From Hyphomicrobium sp. (GTDB lineage Bacteria > Pseudomonadota > Alphaproteobacteria > Rhizobiales > Hyphomicrobiaceae), in contig RXJH01000002.1 in NCBI GenBank assembly GCA_003987725.1, positions 433,274-497,273 of the forward strand: DNA of 64,000 bases. The letters are read 5' to 3'. The notes beneath the pieces were generated by a model, which saw nothing but the letters and a program-made list of their open reading frames with translations, was not told the DNA's origin and searched no databases. The translations under genes and the position numbers were made by a program. Shown here in pieces: positions 8,565-18,172 of this stretch. Numbering within the stretch: position 1 is the first letter of the stretch; every line of letters begins with the position of its first letter.

Positions 8565-10472
8565 TTACGCAGGCTCGCCGGCCTCTTCGAGCGCATGTGC
8601 GAGATCTTCGCGTGCCTTCTCCGCCTGCCGCTGCCGCGCCCAGAGGCTCGCATAAAGCCCGTTCTTCGCGATGAGTTCGCCGTGCGTGCCCTGCTCCGCG
8701 ACGCGACCCGCCTCCAATACCAGAATGCTGTCGGCATGGATGATCGTCGACAGCCGGTGCGCGATGACGACCGTCGTGCGGTCTTTGGAAACCCGGTCCA
8801 AGGCGTCCTGGATTTCCTTTTCCGTATGACTGTCGAGCGCGCTCGTCGCCTCGTCGAGCAGCAGGATCGGCGGCGACTTCAAGATCGTCCGCGCGATCGC
8901 GACGCGCTGCTTCTCACCGCCTGAAAGCTTGAGGCCCCGCTCGCCGACCATCGTGTCGTATCCGTCGGGAAGCGCCCGCACGAAGTCGTCGATCTGCGCG
9001 AGCTTCGCCGCATGATAAACCTCCGCGTCCGTCGCGTCGGCGCGGCCATACTTGATGTTGTAGAAAATCGTATCGTTGAACAGCACCGTATCCTGAGGCA
9101 CGACGCCGATGGCCGCGCGCAGCGACGACTGCGTCACGTCGCGAATGTTCTGCCCGTCGATCGTGATCTGGCCAGCCGTCACGTCGTAGAAACGCAGCAG
9201 CAGCCGCCCGACCGTCGACTTGCCCGCACCCGATGGACCGACAATCGCGATCATCTTGCCGGCAGGCACGTCGAACGAGACATCCTTCAGAATGCGGCGT
9301 TCCGGATCGTAGGCGAAGCCGACGTGGTTGAACCGGATCGCGCCACCCGAAACCCTCAGCTCCTTAGCGTCCGGCGTGTCGGCGACTTCCGGGTTCTGCT
9401 CGAGCACTTCCATCATGCGCTCGATGTCCGTCAGCCCCTGTTTGATCTCGCGATACACCATGCCCATGAAGTTGAGCGGCATGAAGAGCTGCAGCATCAA
9501 GAGATTGACCATCGCGAAATGGCCGACCGTATCTTTGCCGGAGACGATGTCCGTCGCCGACATCGCGAGACAGATCGTCAGCGCGATCGTGAAGATGACA
9601 GCTTGGCCCGAGTTCAAAACCGCAAGCGACGTATACGTCTTGATGCTCGCCTTCTCGTAGGCCGCCATCGACTTGTCGTAACGCGCCGCTTCCCGCCCTT
9701 CGGCGCCGAAGTATTTGACCGTCTCGTAATTCAGCAGACTGTCGATCGCCTTCGTGTTGGCGTCCGTGTCGCTCTCGTTCATCGCCCGGCGGATCGAAAG
9801 CCGCCAGTTCGTCGCCTTCACCGTGAACCAGAGGTACGCCGCGATCATCAGCACGATGGTGACGATATAGCGCCAGTCGAACTCGTAGGCGCAGACCGCG
9901 ATGATCATCAGAAATTCGACGATCGTCGGAATGAGCGTCATCAGCGCCATGCGACTGATGTTCTCGATGCCGGTCCGGCCCCGCTCGAGAACGCGCGTCA
10001 GCCCGCCCGTCTTACGCTCGAGATGAAAACGCAGCGATAGGCGGTGCATATGCTCGAACGTCGAAAGCGCCAGCTTTCTGACCGCATGCATCGCAACGCG
10101 CGCGAACATGCCCTCGCGGATCTGCACGAGCAGCGACATCACGATGCGCGCGATGCCGTACACAATGGTCGCCAGCACCGGCGCGCCGATCAGCCAGGGC
10201 AGCGTTTGGCTGCTCGCCACATGCCCGCCGGTCGCAGCGACAAGCGCGTCCGTGGCCCACTTCAGCGTGAATGGCACGGTGACAGTCACGCCCTTGGCGA
10301 TGACGACGATAATGAATGACCAGACGACCGTCCGCTTCAGATCGGGCCGGTCTTCGGGCCAGACGTAGGGCCACAGGGCCCTCAAGACCCGGCTGGACTT
10401 GGCGGAAGGTGTAATGCGCGCCAGCAGTCCATCGCGGACCGCCGCGCACCAGTTGACAACGGCGCTTTGCAT
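8565..10472 (-). CDS. Atm1-type ABC exporter (fused permease and ATPase)
   Basis: 635 residues: an N-terminal six-helix permease (about 45-340) fused to an ATPase. The nucleotide-binding domain shows Walker A GPSGAGKST (about 412-420), the signature LSGGEKQRVAIAR, Walker B ILLLDEATSALD and the H-loop VIAHRLSTI. The sequence is closest in style to the Atm1/HMT1/ABCB7 group of half-transporters, which act as homodimers and export glutathione-linked compounds used in iron-sulfur and heavy-metal homeostasis. The subfamily assignment is from recall of family patterns; an MsbA-like lipid exporter is the main alternative. A single gene with its own start. Confidence 0.85.
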   Translation of the reverse strand: MQSAVVNWCAAVRDGLLARITPSAKSSRVLRALWPYVWPEDRPDLKRTVVWSFIIVVIAKGVTVTVPFTLKWATDALVAATGGHVASSQTLPWLIGAPVLATIVYGIARIVMSLLVQIREGMFARVAMHAVRKLALSTFEHMHRLSLRFHLERKTGGLTRVLERGRTGIENISRMALMTLIPTIVEFLMIIAVCAYEFDWRYIVTIVLMIAAYLWFTVKATNWRLSIRRAMNESDTDANTKAIDSLLNYETVKYFGAEGREAARYDKSMAAYEKASIKTYTSLAVLNSGQAVIFTIALTICLAMSATDIVSGKDTVGHFAMVNLLMLQLFMPLNFMGMVYREIKQGLTDIERMMEVLEQNPEVADTPDAKELRVSGGAIRFNHVGFAYDPERRILKDVSFDVPAGKMIAIVGPSGAGKSTVGRLLLRFYDVTAGQITIDGQNIRDVTQSSLRAAIGVVPQDTVLFNDTIFYNIKYGRADATDAEVYHAAKLAQIDDFVRALPDGYDTMVGERGLKLSGGEKQRVAIARTILKSPPILLLDEATSALDSHTEKEIQDALDRVSKDRTTVVIAHRLSTIIHADSILVLEAGRVAEQGTHGELIAKNGLYASLWARQRQAEKAREDLAHALEEAGEPA

Positions 10473-10514
10473 TCGGCTTCAGATAGGATCATGCGCCGGG
10501 AAAGTCCATCGCCG

Positions 10515-12242
10515 TCACCGGCGCGGGAGATAAAGCCGCTCACACTGATAGATGAGGTTCGGATTACGAATGATGCCCCGGTTTGCCTGATAGATCCGCC
10601 GGAAATACGAGCCCGACCCGTAGTGCCGAAGGGCGATCCGCCACAGGTTATCGCCGCGTGCGACCGTATATCGGCCGGGCAACAAGACCTTCTCCCCAGC
10701 GCCCCGGCAGCGGCCCTGCCGCGCCCGCCGGACCCACGGTTTCACGACCGGCCCACGCGCCAGACTATTGGAAGCCACAGCCACATGGCGTTTCACCGCG
10801 CGATGCGAATGGGCATGGGTATGAGGCCGCTTGCGAGCGACACCCTTTTCACCGCGCGAAGATGCTTTCTTGGAGGTCACCGCAGACTGTTGGGCCTTCG
10901 ATGGCGGCGGCTCGGCCGCACTCGATGCAGCGGCGACGTTCGTCTTGGCCTTGTCAGCGTCCTCGACCATCGCCTGCTTTGCAGATTCTGAGGCGCGCTT
11001 CGCGTCCGCATCTCTCTTGGCGGCCTCCTCTGCTAGACGGACTTTTTCTGCAGCTTCTTTTGCCTTCGCTTCGCGATCGGCGGCCGCCTTCGCCGCCTCC
11101 TCCGCCGCGATGCGCTTTGCATCATCCTCGGCTGCCTTGCGCCGTGCCTCTTCCGCAGCTTTCGCTCTGGCTTCTTCGGCCGCCTTCAATGCTTGCCGCT
11201 CGGCTTCCGCCTTCCGTTCGTCTTCGGCTTTCTTGGCGGCGGCCGCTTCAGCTGCGCGCTGCGCGGCGAGTTCCCGTTCCTTGGCCGCAGCCTTCTGAGC
11301 CTCCTCCGCCGCGATACGCTTCGCGTCCTCCTCGGCTGCCTTGCGACGTGCCTCTTCCGCAGCTTTTGCTTTGGCTTCTTCGGCGACCTTCAACGCTTGC
11401 CGCTCGGCTTCCGCCTTCCGCTCGTCTTCGGCTTTCTTGGCGGCGGCCGCTTCCGCTGCGCGCTGCGCGGCGAGTTCCCGTTCCTTGGCCGCAGCTTCCT
11501 CCGCGGCCCGCTGCTCCGCCGCTTTCTGTTCGGCGGCAAGCCGAAGCTGATCCTGACGCTTTTGTTCCTCCGCCAGACGCTTTGCCTCGTCGGCCTTCCG
11601 CTGCGCCTCGAGACGCGCCGCTTCGGCTTCGCGAACCTTGGCATCCTCGGCGGCTTTCGCCGCGGCGTCGGACAATTCTTGGTTGTGCTTGGCTTCCGCC
11701 TCCGCCGCAAGCTTCGCCTGCGCCGCGTCCATGGCCTCCTTCGCCGTCCGAGCCGCAGCCTCAGCGTCATCGTGCTTCACCTGCTCGATCTTGCGCGCGA
11801 TCGCATCGGCATCGGCACCGCCCGCCGGTGTCGACAATCGCCGAATGATCGTCGTCTGGAATTCGCGATTGGCGCGCGCCAGCCAGTCCTGCACGCGATC
11901 GGAAACGCCAAGCTCCCTCGGCGGCCATAAGCTGGTGTTGAGATCCTTGGCCGTCTCAGGAGACGCCGCTCCGCCGGACGGCTTCGGCAGATCCTGAGCC
12001 AGCACGCGGTACGGCTCGTCCTGAGCATCCAGCGTATCGTCGTTATCCTTGGCGACGACCCGCGGAAATCTGCTGTCGACGGCGAACGTCGCACCCAAAG
12101 ATCGCGCATCGCCATGATCGATGGCGGCATCAAGCGGCAGCGGCAAAAGCGCCAAAACGCCGAGCAGCGCGGTTACGGCACCGGCGCGCGCGCTGGAAAT
12201 CGCGGTTTTCTTCGCGGAAACCGTGGCTTCGCCGTTTTTCAT
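10515..12242 (-). CDS. Large Ala/Glu/Lys-rich coiled-coil protein with C-terminal LysM domain
   Basis: 575 residues. An N-terminal hydrophobic segment (about 18-40, AVTALLGVLALLPLPLDA) is a signal peptide or anchor. A globular stretch (about 45-150) is followed by a very long alanine-rich charged helix (about 155-450, TolA-like), a basic linker with a His-rich patch (RPHTHAHSHRAVKRH), and a C-terminal LysM peptidoglycan-binding domain (about 525-572, starting YTVARGDNLWRIALRHYG). The architecture suggests a periplasmic spacer tethering the inner membrane to the cell wall. The helix contains an internal 68-residue duplication. Function unknown; not an ordinary TolA because there is no TolA C-terminal domain. 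Confidence 0.8.
   Translation of the reverse strand: MKNGEATVSAKKTAISSARAGAVTALLGVLALLPLPLDAAIDHGDARSLGATFAVDSRFPRVVAKDNDDTLDAQDEPYRVLAQDLPKPSGGAASPETAKDLNTSLWPPRELGVSDRVQDWLARANREFQTTIIRRLSTPAGGADADAIARKIEQVKHDDAEAAARTAKEAMDAAQAKLAAEAEAKHNQELSDAAAKAAEDAKVREAEAARLEAQRKADEAKRLAEEQKRQDQLRLAAEQKAAEQRAAEEAAAKERELAAQRAAEAAAAKKAEDERKAEAERQALKVAEEAKAKAAEEARRKAAEEDAKRIAAEEAQKAAAKERELAAQRAAEAAAAKKAEDERKAEAERQALKAAEEARAKAAEEARRKAAEDDAKRIAAEEAAKAAADREAKAKEAAEKVRLAEEAAKRDADAKRASESAKQAMVEDADKAKTNVAAASSAAEPPPSKAQQSAVTSKKASSRGEKGVARKRPHTHAHSHRAVKRHVAVASNSLARGPVVKPWVRRARQGRCRGAGEKVLLPGRYTVARGDNLWRIALRHYGSGSYFRRIYQANRGIIRNPNLIYQCERLYLPRR
11095..11498. repeat. 204-bp direct tandem duplication inside the LysM gene
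   Basis: Two consecutive units, 11095-11298 and 11299-11498, align with an exact offset of 204 bases (68 codons) and only scattered, mostly silent differences. Each encodes one block of the alanine-rich helix running from the KERELAAQ segment to the RIAAEEA segment. It is in frame, so the protein length changes but not its reading. Confidence 0.9.
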
Positions 12243-12438
12243 AACATCGCCTTTGAACCCCGCTATGAACTAACCACACGCGGCTGTTTCTCGCCAGTCC
12301 TACAGCCCCGGCAACGTGAAAATAGAATTTGAACGCTGTACGGCCTCCACAAAAGCAGCATGCAACCCAGGCATACTCTGGCGGGTAATGAGCGAACCAC
12401 TAAATATTAAAGTCACGTAGTTTGTGAATGGAACGAGA

Positions 12439-13095
12439 ATGAATGAAATGACCATGGTGCCGGCCGGCACACCGGCAAACGACACGAAATCCACAACCCC
12501 CGCGAAAATCGAAAGTGTCTGCGTATATTGCGGCTCCGGCAAGGGGCTGAACACGTCTTACGCGGTTGCGGCCCGCAAGCTCGGCAAGGCTCTCGCCGAC
12601 AATAACATCCGCCTGATCTACGGCGGCGGCAGCCTCGGCCTGATGGGCGAAGTTGCGCGCGCCTCGCTCGGAGCGGGCGGCAAGGTAACCGGCATCATCC
12701 CGGAATTCCTCGGCAACCGCGAACTGATGCTGAAAGACGTCGACGAGCTGATCGTCGTCGAGAACATGCACACGCGCAAACAGCTGATGTTCGATCGCGC
12801 TGATGCGTTCGTCGCCCTCCCCGGCGGCATCGGCACGCTCGAGGAACTCGTCGAGCAGTTGACATGGTCGCAGCTCGGCCGCCACGCAAAGCCGATCGTC
12901 ATCGCCAACATCAATGGCTTCTGGGACCAGTTCCTGTCACTCCTCGCGCACATGAAGCAGGAGACCTTCATACGCGATGGCCTCGACGTGCATTTCACCG
13001 TCGTCGACAGCGCGGAAGCCATCCTTCCGGCAATTCTAAAAGCCGCTGTCCCCGAAAAGCCCGCGGCCGAGGAAAACGTTCTGCGAAAATTCTAA
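12439..13095 (+). CDS. LOG-family Rossmann protein (TIGR00730 type)
   Basis: 218 residues from the ATG at 12439, preceded by GGAACGAG. The family signature is complete: an N-terminal VCVYCGSG segment, YGGGSLGLMGEVARA, and the PGGIGTLEE motif (about 127-135) that binds the nucleotide. Related proteins hydrolyse cytokinin riboside 5'-monophosphates or AMP to the free base and ribose 5-phosphate; the bacterial role is often uncertain. GTG at 12424 and ATGs at 12448 and 12454 are alternative starts. It converges on the acyltransferase gene with 19 bp between stops. Confidence 0.9.
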   Translation: MNEMTMVPAGTPANDTKSTTPAKIESVCVYCGSGKGLNTSYAVAARKLGKALADNNIRLIYGGGSLGLMGEVARASLGAGGKVTGIIPEFLGNRELMLKDVDELIVVENMHTRKQLMFDRADAFVALPGGIGTLEELVEQLTWSQLGRHAKPIVIANINGFWDQFLSLLAHMKQETFIRDGLDVHFTVVDSAEAILPAILKAAVPEKPAAEENVLRKF

Positions 13096-13114
13096 CTGCC
13101 TCACGAATGAAGAT

Positions 13115-15157
13115 CTACTGGCGAGCCCCGGTCTGGCGCACGGGCTCGCCGCCAAAGATTTCGGCAACCATCGGCTCGAGTTTCGCAGCACCGAGCGGGG
13201 TCAGATGATGCCGGTCGCCGTAAAGCGGCTCGCCCTCGCGAGAATAGGGGCACGTTGAGGCGCCGCACAGAAGCTTGTGCGGGTAGAACACCCGAACGTT
13301 CGGCATCGTTGAAATTCGATCGAATGCCGTCATGACCGGTCTCTGCCGCTTCAAGAATTCCTCGAGGGAAGCCTCCTGAGGCAGAGGTTCGGCCCAGAAG
13401 CGGGACTTGATCATCGCCGGTATGATTTCTTTCGATTGGACCGGAACGGACCCGACAACGACAACCTCCTTTCCGTTTTGAAGGAGCAGATTGATCGTCG
13501 CGGCCAGCGCATCGGCAAACGCCTCACCATCGGCTCCGTCTCGACCCTTGTCCGAAAAAATTGCTCCGCTGGCGTCACGCCAGAAATACGGAGCGGCGGC
13601 GCCCCAGTATCCTTCCAGGATGACTCGTTTGATATCCGGGCCGAGGCTTCTGTTGAGCGTCTTCGTATTGTGCGCTTGGCAGGTCCTAATGGACCTGCCG
13701 CCACGGAAGTTGACATCGAAGAGCGGCGGACACGAGTAATGCGAAAACACCAGCAAACGGTGATGCGTCTTCTCCGCGTAAGACGCAAAGACAGGAACCA
13801 GTGCTTTCGCGTGGCTATCGCCCCAGAGCAGAGTATCGGCAGGGACACTTGGATCGCCAATCTCGTAGACTTCGCCTGGCCAGTCTCCTTGCACGGCGCG
13901 GCCGAACCGTTTCATCGGCAGCGGCATGATGTCCATCGAAGCGGCTACGACGTCGGCCGGCCAGGTTTGGAACTTGCTTGGCCAGCGGCTGATGCTGCTG
14001 CCGGCGACGAGGAGAACCGCAACGGCCAGTGCACCGGTAATAAATAGCGGCACCCGGCCTGAACGCGTTCTTGCGCGCCGGAAGGGTTGCTCGACGAAAC
14101 GCCACGATAGGAAGCCAAGCCCTACTGAGAGCCCGAGCAGCACGAGTTTGGCGGCAAGCGCAGTGGCGGCATCCTGCTCGAACAAATGTGGAAGCCGGTA
14201 TCGCGCAAAGGTAATGAGCGGCCAGTGCCACAAGTAGACGGAATACGATATCAGCCCGAGCCAGACGACCGGCCGCCATGCAAGAGCGCGCGTGACGATA
14301 GTGGCCGGTTCGTGTTGCCCACCGGCGTGAATGATAAGGACCGCCCCGAGACACAACGGCAGAGCCGCGAGGCCGGGAAACGGCGTTTCAGGCGTGTTCG
14401 TGAAAAATGCGAACGCGATCAGCGCCGCGCCGAGCGCAGCTTCCGCTTCGCGAACGGCACGATTCTTCAAATAGGGGAGTGCTCCAAACGCCAGAAGTGC
14501 ACCGGCAAGCAGCTCCCACCCGCGCCCGGGCGCCGAGAAAAATGCCTCCTTGCGGTCGACCTCGACGCCGTGAACGCTGAAAGCCAGTGCTGCCGCGGCA
14601 ACGATCGCGATTGCCGGAATGATGGCCCGGCGGCCGATCTTGAATACGAGAAGGAGGAAGAGCGGAAAGACGAGGTAGAATTGCGCCTCGACACTCAGCG
14701 ACCAAGTGTGGAGCAGCGGATTTTCGGCGGCATTGCTGGCGAAATAGTCAGCGGCCTCCTTGATGAAATAGAAATTCGACGTTGATTTCGCCGCTGCTGA
14801 CAGCGTCGCGCCGTAGTTCTTGAAATCACGCGGCAACAGGATCGTCGCCGCCAATGCGGTAGTGACCAGAGCGCAAACCACGAAGGCCGGAAGAATCCTG
14901 CGGATGCGCCGATCGTAGAACCGCGCCAGCGAAAAAGTGCCGGCTTCGAGTTCGGACTTGATGATCCCGGCAATCAGAAAGCCGGAGATGACGAAAAAGA
15001 CGTCGACGCCGCCATAGCCGCCCTGAACGCCAAATCCGAAATGGAATGCAAGCACGCCGAGCAGGGCGACCGCTCTAAGGCCGTCAACGTCAAACCGATG
15101 CGTCGTCGCCCCTCGATCTGTCACCGCATCGATGGACAATCGGCCCTTGTTCGACAC
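13115..15157 (-). CDS. Acyltransferase-3 / SGNH domain membrane protein (OafA-type O-acetyltransferase)
   Basis: 680 residues. The N-terminal two-fifths (about 20-375) is an acyltransferase-3 domain with about ten membrane helices, including DVDGLRAVALLGVLAFHF with its conserved histidine, GVDVFFVISGFLI and SVEAQFYLVFPL. The C-terminal part is an extracytoplasmic SGNH hydrolase-like domain with GDSHAKA as block I and DRHHLTPLG near the end, carrying the catalytic Asp-x-x-His. Proteins of this build acetylate O-antigen, exopolysaccharide or peptidoglycan. The glycan target is not revealed by neighbours. Confidence 0.92.
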   Translation of the reverse strand: MSNKGRLSIDAVTDRGATTHRFDVDGLRAVALLGVLAFHFGFGVQGGYGGVDVFFVISGFLIAGIIKSELEAGTFSLARFYDRRIRRILPAFVVCALVTTALAATILLPRDFKNYGATLSAAAKSTSNFYFIKEAADYFASNAAENPLLHTWSLSVEAQFYLVFPLFLLLVFKIGRRAIIPAIAIVAAAALAFSVHGVEVDRKEAFFSAPGRGWELLAGALLAFGALPYLKNRAVREAEAALGAALIAFAFFTNTPETPFPGLAALPLCLGAVLIIHAGGQHEPATIVTRALAWRPVVWLGLISYSVYLWHWPLITFARYRLPHLFEQDAATALAAKLVLLGLSVGLGFLSWRFVEQPFRRARTRSGRVPLFITGALAVAVLLVAGSSISRWPSKFQTWPADVVAASMDIMPLPMKRFGRAVQGDWPGEVYEIGDPSVPADTLLWGDSHAKALVPVFASYAEKTHHRLLVFSHYSCPPLFDVNFRGGRSIRTCQAHNTKTLNRSLGPDIKRVILEGYWGAAAPYFWRDASGAIFSDKGRDGADGEAFADALAATINLLLQNGKEVVVVGSVPVQSKEIIPAMIKSRFWAEPLPQEASLEEFLKRQRPVMTAFDRISTMPNVRVFYPHKLLCGASTCPYSREGEPLYGDRHHLTPLGAAKLEPMVAEIFGGEPVRQTGARQ

Positions 15158-15287
15158 TACGCCCCCCGACTAGGTGTCCCATCGCCGCGAAAGGATCACA
15201 TTCCCCCCAACGCCTCAACCCCTCGCCCGCGCTTGCGCGCGGTAACACACAGTTGCGCGCGGGCCGCTTCCCTTCTAATCAGCGCAT

Positions 15288-16262
15288 ATGGCCAAAACGA
15301 CCGCAGATCCGCTTCCCCCAATCGCCCGCATTCCCGACGCCGAAATTGCGGGATACGTAGAACGCATGCGTGCCGGGGAGCGGCGTGCGATCTCGACGGT
15401 GATCACCGAGCTTGAACGGCTGTCGGCTGCCGCGCCGGGACTGCTGCAGGCGCTGCAGCCGCATCTCGGACACGCCCTCGTCGTCGGCTTTACGGGCCCG
15501 CCGGGCGCCGGAAAATCGACACTCGTCAACGCCGTCATCACGCAACTGAGGCAGCACGGCCGTACCGTCGGCGTCATCGCCGTCGATCCCTCGAGCCCGA
15601 TCTCGGGCGGCGCCATTCTCGGCGATCGCATCCGCATGACTGCCGCGCTCGACGACGACGGTGTCTTCGTGCGCTCGCTGGCCTCGCGCGGCTATCTCGG
15701 CGGCCTCTCCCCCGCAGCCGTCCGCATCATCGACGCGCTCGACGGCGCGGGCTTCGATATCGTGCTCCTCGAAACGGTCGGCACCGGCCAGAACGAAATC
15801 GACGTCGCAGAGGTCGCCGATATCCGCGTCGTCATAGCGGCACCGGGATTGGGCGACGACATCCAGGCGATGAAATCCGGCCTTCTCGAAATCGCCGACA
15901 TCATCGTCGTCAACAAAGCCGACCGCCCCGGCGCCGAACAGACGATGCAGCAGCTTATCGGCGCACTGTCGATCCGCGCGATGGCGGCCGATAAAGTTCC
16001 GGTCTTGAAGACGAGCGCGTTGAGCGGCGACGGCGTTCCCGAACTCGTCGATGCGTTCGATGCCATCGGCAGCCGCGTCTCAGCCGAAGGCGCAATGAAG
16101 AGACGCCGCCGCCGCGCCCGCTACCTGATCGCCCGCGCCGCCGCCGACATCGTCGCCGCACGCATCAAATCCGGCGGCAAGGAAGGCCTCGACCCGCTCG
16201 CCGATGCCGTCCTCTCCGGCACGATGACGCCCGATAAAGCGGCGCGTCGCTTGCTCGAATAG
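15288..16262 (+). CDS. meaB: MeaB-type GTPase chaperone of methylmalonyl-CoA mutase
   Basis: 324 residues, a G3E GTPase with the P-loop GPPGAGKS at residues 70-77, the switch region around VDPSSPISGGAILGDR, ETVGTGQNE and the NKADRPGA base-specificity motif. MeaB loads and protects the B12-dependent mutase. In serine-cycle methylotrophs the mutase works in the ethylmalonyl-CoA pathway that regenerates glyoxylate, consistent with the proposed host. The mutase genes are not in the window. ArgK is an old name for the same family. Confidence 0.95.
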   Translation: MAKTTADPLPPIARIPDAEIAGYVERMRAGERRAISTVITELERLSAAAPGLLQALQPHLGHALVVGFTGPPGAGKSTLVNAVITQLRQHGRTVGVIAVDPSSPISGGAILGDRIRMTAALDDDGVFVRSLASRGYLGGLSPAAVRIIDALDGAGFDIVLLETVGTGQNEIDVAEVADIRVVIAAPGLGDDIQAMKSGLLEIADIIVVNKADRPGAEQTMQQLIGALSIRAMAADKVPVLKTSALSGDGVPELVDAFDAIGSRVSAEGAMKRRRRRARYLIARAAADIVAARIKSGGKEGLDPLADAVLSGTMTPDKAARRLLE

Positions 16263-16395
16263 CAATCGTCGGCGCACGACAACACTGCGTCGCCGATCTT
16301 TACTTTTTCCACAGCCTGATTGCACCGAGCACGCAGCAATTTGCTAAACGTCCCCGATCACGCATTCGGCATTCGAAACGGGGGGACAAACGAAG

Positions 16396-16770
16396 ATGCG
16401 TAGAAGCGTACGCACCGCTTTGGCGACAGTGGCGGTCATGGCATCGGCTGGTGCTGCGATGGCGGACGATCTTACGGGCGCTGAGCTGCATGCATTGCTC
16501 GCCGGTCGGACGATTTATATCTCCGCGCCGTTCGGATCGCTTCCGATCCGCTACAGTCCCGGCGGCACGATGGTCGCCAAGTCGAGGGCAATGGCTATCT
16601 ATTCCGGCGGCGTCGGCGAAGATCGCGGAACCTGGCGCATCTCCGGCAACCAGTTTTGCCAGCGCTGGAACCTCTGGCAGTCGGGACGCGAACAATGCTT
16701 TTCGGTTTCGCGCACGGGCTCGACGCTCCGCTGGGCCAGCAACGACGGCATGACCGGTACCGCGCACTAA
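16396..16770 (+). CDS. Small secreted hypothetical protein
   Basis: 124 residues with a signal peptide ending near AMA-DD (about residue 23). The mature part is beta-rich with two cysteines (in NQFCQRW and REQCFSV) that may form a disulfide, and a GTWRISGNQFC stretch resembling the pattern of small periplasmic DUF995-like domains. That resemblance is tentative. Start ATG at 16396 follows a run of G residues. A family A repeat sits directly downstream. Confidence 0.7.
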   Translation: MRRSVRTALATVAVMASAGAAMADDLTGAELHALLAGRTIYISAPFGSLPIRYSPGGTMVAKSRAMAIYSGGVGEDRGTWRISGNQFCQRWNLWQSGREQCFSVSRTGSTLRWASNDGMTGTAH

Positions 16771-16784
16771 GTCCGCACACAAAC

Positions 16785-16913
16785 CGTCATCCCGGCGAAG
16801 GCCGGGATCCAGGCAACAGTCAACACACTCACCGTTGCTGTCCACGCGGAGCGAACCGCGCCTGCCGTTTTTGCTGAAGCCTGTCCGGGTGCCGGCCTTC
16901 GCCGGCATGACGA
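16785..16913. repeat. Intergenic palindromic repeat, family A, copy 1
   Basis: Begins CGTCATCCCGGCGAAGGCCG and ends with GCCGGCCTTCGCCGGCATGA, so the two ends are near inverted copies with a variable centre. Similar elements occur at 31467-31595 and 58432-58520. Located between a plus-strand gene and the end of corA. Confidence 0.85.
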
Positions 16914-16935
16914 CGCTTCAATGACCGCAAAAAAA

Positions 16936-17937
16936 CTATAACCACCTGCGCCGCTTGAAATAGAGATACGGCAGGATCGCCGAGATCACCATCATGCCCA
17001 GCGCGAACGGATATCCGAGCCCCCACCTGAGCTCCGGAATATCCGCGAAGTTCATTCCGTAGATCGAAGCGACGAGCGTCGGCGGCAGAAACACGACAGC
17101 GGCGACCGAGAAGATCTTGATGATCTGGTTCTGCTGCAAATTGATCAGCCCGAGCGTCGCGTCGAGCAGAAAGTTGACCTTGCTCGACAGAAACGTCGCC
17201 TGATCGGTCAACGCGACCACGTCGCGATAGAGAACCTTGCTGCGCGCCTTGGCTTCCTTGGTGACCTTCTTATCCTGGTCGACGCTGGTGTGATAGGTCA
17301 ACACGCGGTTGATGCTGACGAGACTTTCGCGGACCTTCGTCAAGAGATCGCCGTCCTGCCCAATCCTCTCGATCGCTGCCTGCAGATCGTCGCTGGACGG
17401 TGATGCCTTTTCCTTGCCCTTCCCGCCCTTGCGAAACACTTGCCGTGAAACCTGATCGATTCCCGTTCCGACGCGCTCGAGAGCATCCGCCATCCGATCG
17501 AGCAGCGCTTCGATCAAGCCCATCATGATCTGCTCGCCGTTGGCAACGGGCACAGCATTGGAACGCTGCGCGCGGACGACGAAATTGGCGAAGGCCTTCG
17601 GTTCCGCATAGCGAACCGTCACGAGCGTGGTGCCCTTGAGTGCGAACGTGATCGGCGTGTTGATCGGCTCATCGCTTTCGAGCTGAGACGCAGCCGTCAG
17701 CGTCATGAACTCGGCGCCGTCCTCCTGGTAGAGCCGCGCGGAGACTTCGATTTCCTGCATCTCCTCGCGCGTTGGCAGCGAAATTCCCAAAAGCTGCTCG
17801 ACGTAGCGATTGTCCTGGGGAGCAGGATTGTAGAGATCGAGCCAGACCGGAAGGTCGATCGGCGCAATGACCTCGGTCGGAATGCCTTCCTGCGCCAAAA
17901 CGAGATGCGAATTTTCGCGGCGATAGCTTCGCAGCAT
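16936..17937 (-). CDS. corA: CorA-family magnesium/divalent cation transporter
   Basis: 333 residues. A long cytoplasmic domain (about 1-265) is followed by two membrane helices at the C-terminus. The GMN motif that forms the ion selectivity loop is present (YGMNFADIPE, about residue 294), and the protein ends in the usual basic tail (FKRRRWL). An insertion rich in Gly and Lys around residues 168-180 is probably a flexible loop. CorA works as a pentamer and admits magnesium, cobalt or nickel. The 235 bp upstream show no clear Mg-sensing leader structure. Confidence 0.93.
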   Translation of the reverse strand: MLRSYRRENSHLVLAQEGIPTEVIAPIDLPVWLDLYNPAPQDNRYVEQLLGISLPTREEMQEIEVSARLYQEDGAEFMTLTAASQLESDEPINTPITFALKGTTLVTVRYAEPKAFANFVVRAQRSNAVPVANGEQIMMGLIEALLDRMADALERVGTGIDQVSRQVFRKGGKGKEKASPSSDDLQAAIERIGQDGDLLTKVRESLVSINRVLTYHTSVDQDKKVTKEAKARSKVLYRDVVALTDQATFLSSKVNFLLDATLGLINLQQNQIIKIFSVAAVVFLPPTLVASIYGMNFADIPELRWGLGYPFALGMMVISAILPYLYFKRRRWL

Positions 17938-18172
17938 GTCAGGCCCTTCCGGTTCTCGGCCACCGCGCAGCCGTCCGAGCGGGCCTGATATCAGCCGAGC
18001 CGGAGGGATGCGGGCGAAATCGAAGTGTCGCTTCGACTGTCGCAGTCCATTTGTGTTGATCCTCGTATCCGGGCCGACGAATGAGCAGCAAGCTCACAGG
18101 CGGCCGCGGTCGGCCGGGAACCTACTCTCGCGCTTCGTCAATTTCCAGGGGGTCTTGACGGTTAATTGGCCG

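Noticed and set aside
8256-10040. Two long plus-strand frames over the ABC exporter
   Set aside because: Antisense of clear Walker A, signature and permease sequence.
11095-11498. Repeated blocks considered as a CRISPR or other repeat array
   Set aside because: Only two units of 204 bp, in frame within a protein gene; there are no spacers.
10583-11848. 421-residue plus-strand frame opposite the LysM gene
   Set aside because: Consists of Pro/Arg/Ser runs produced by reading the Ala-rich repeats on the other strand.
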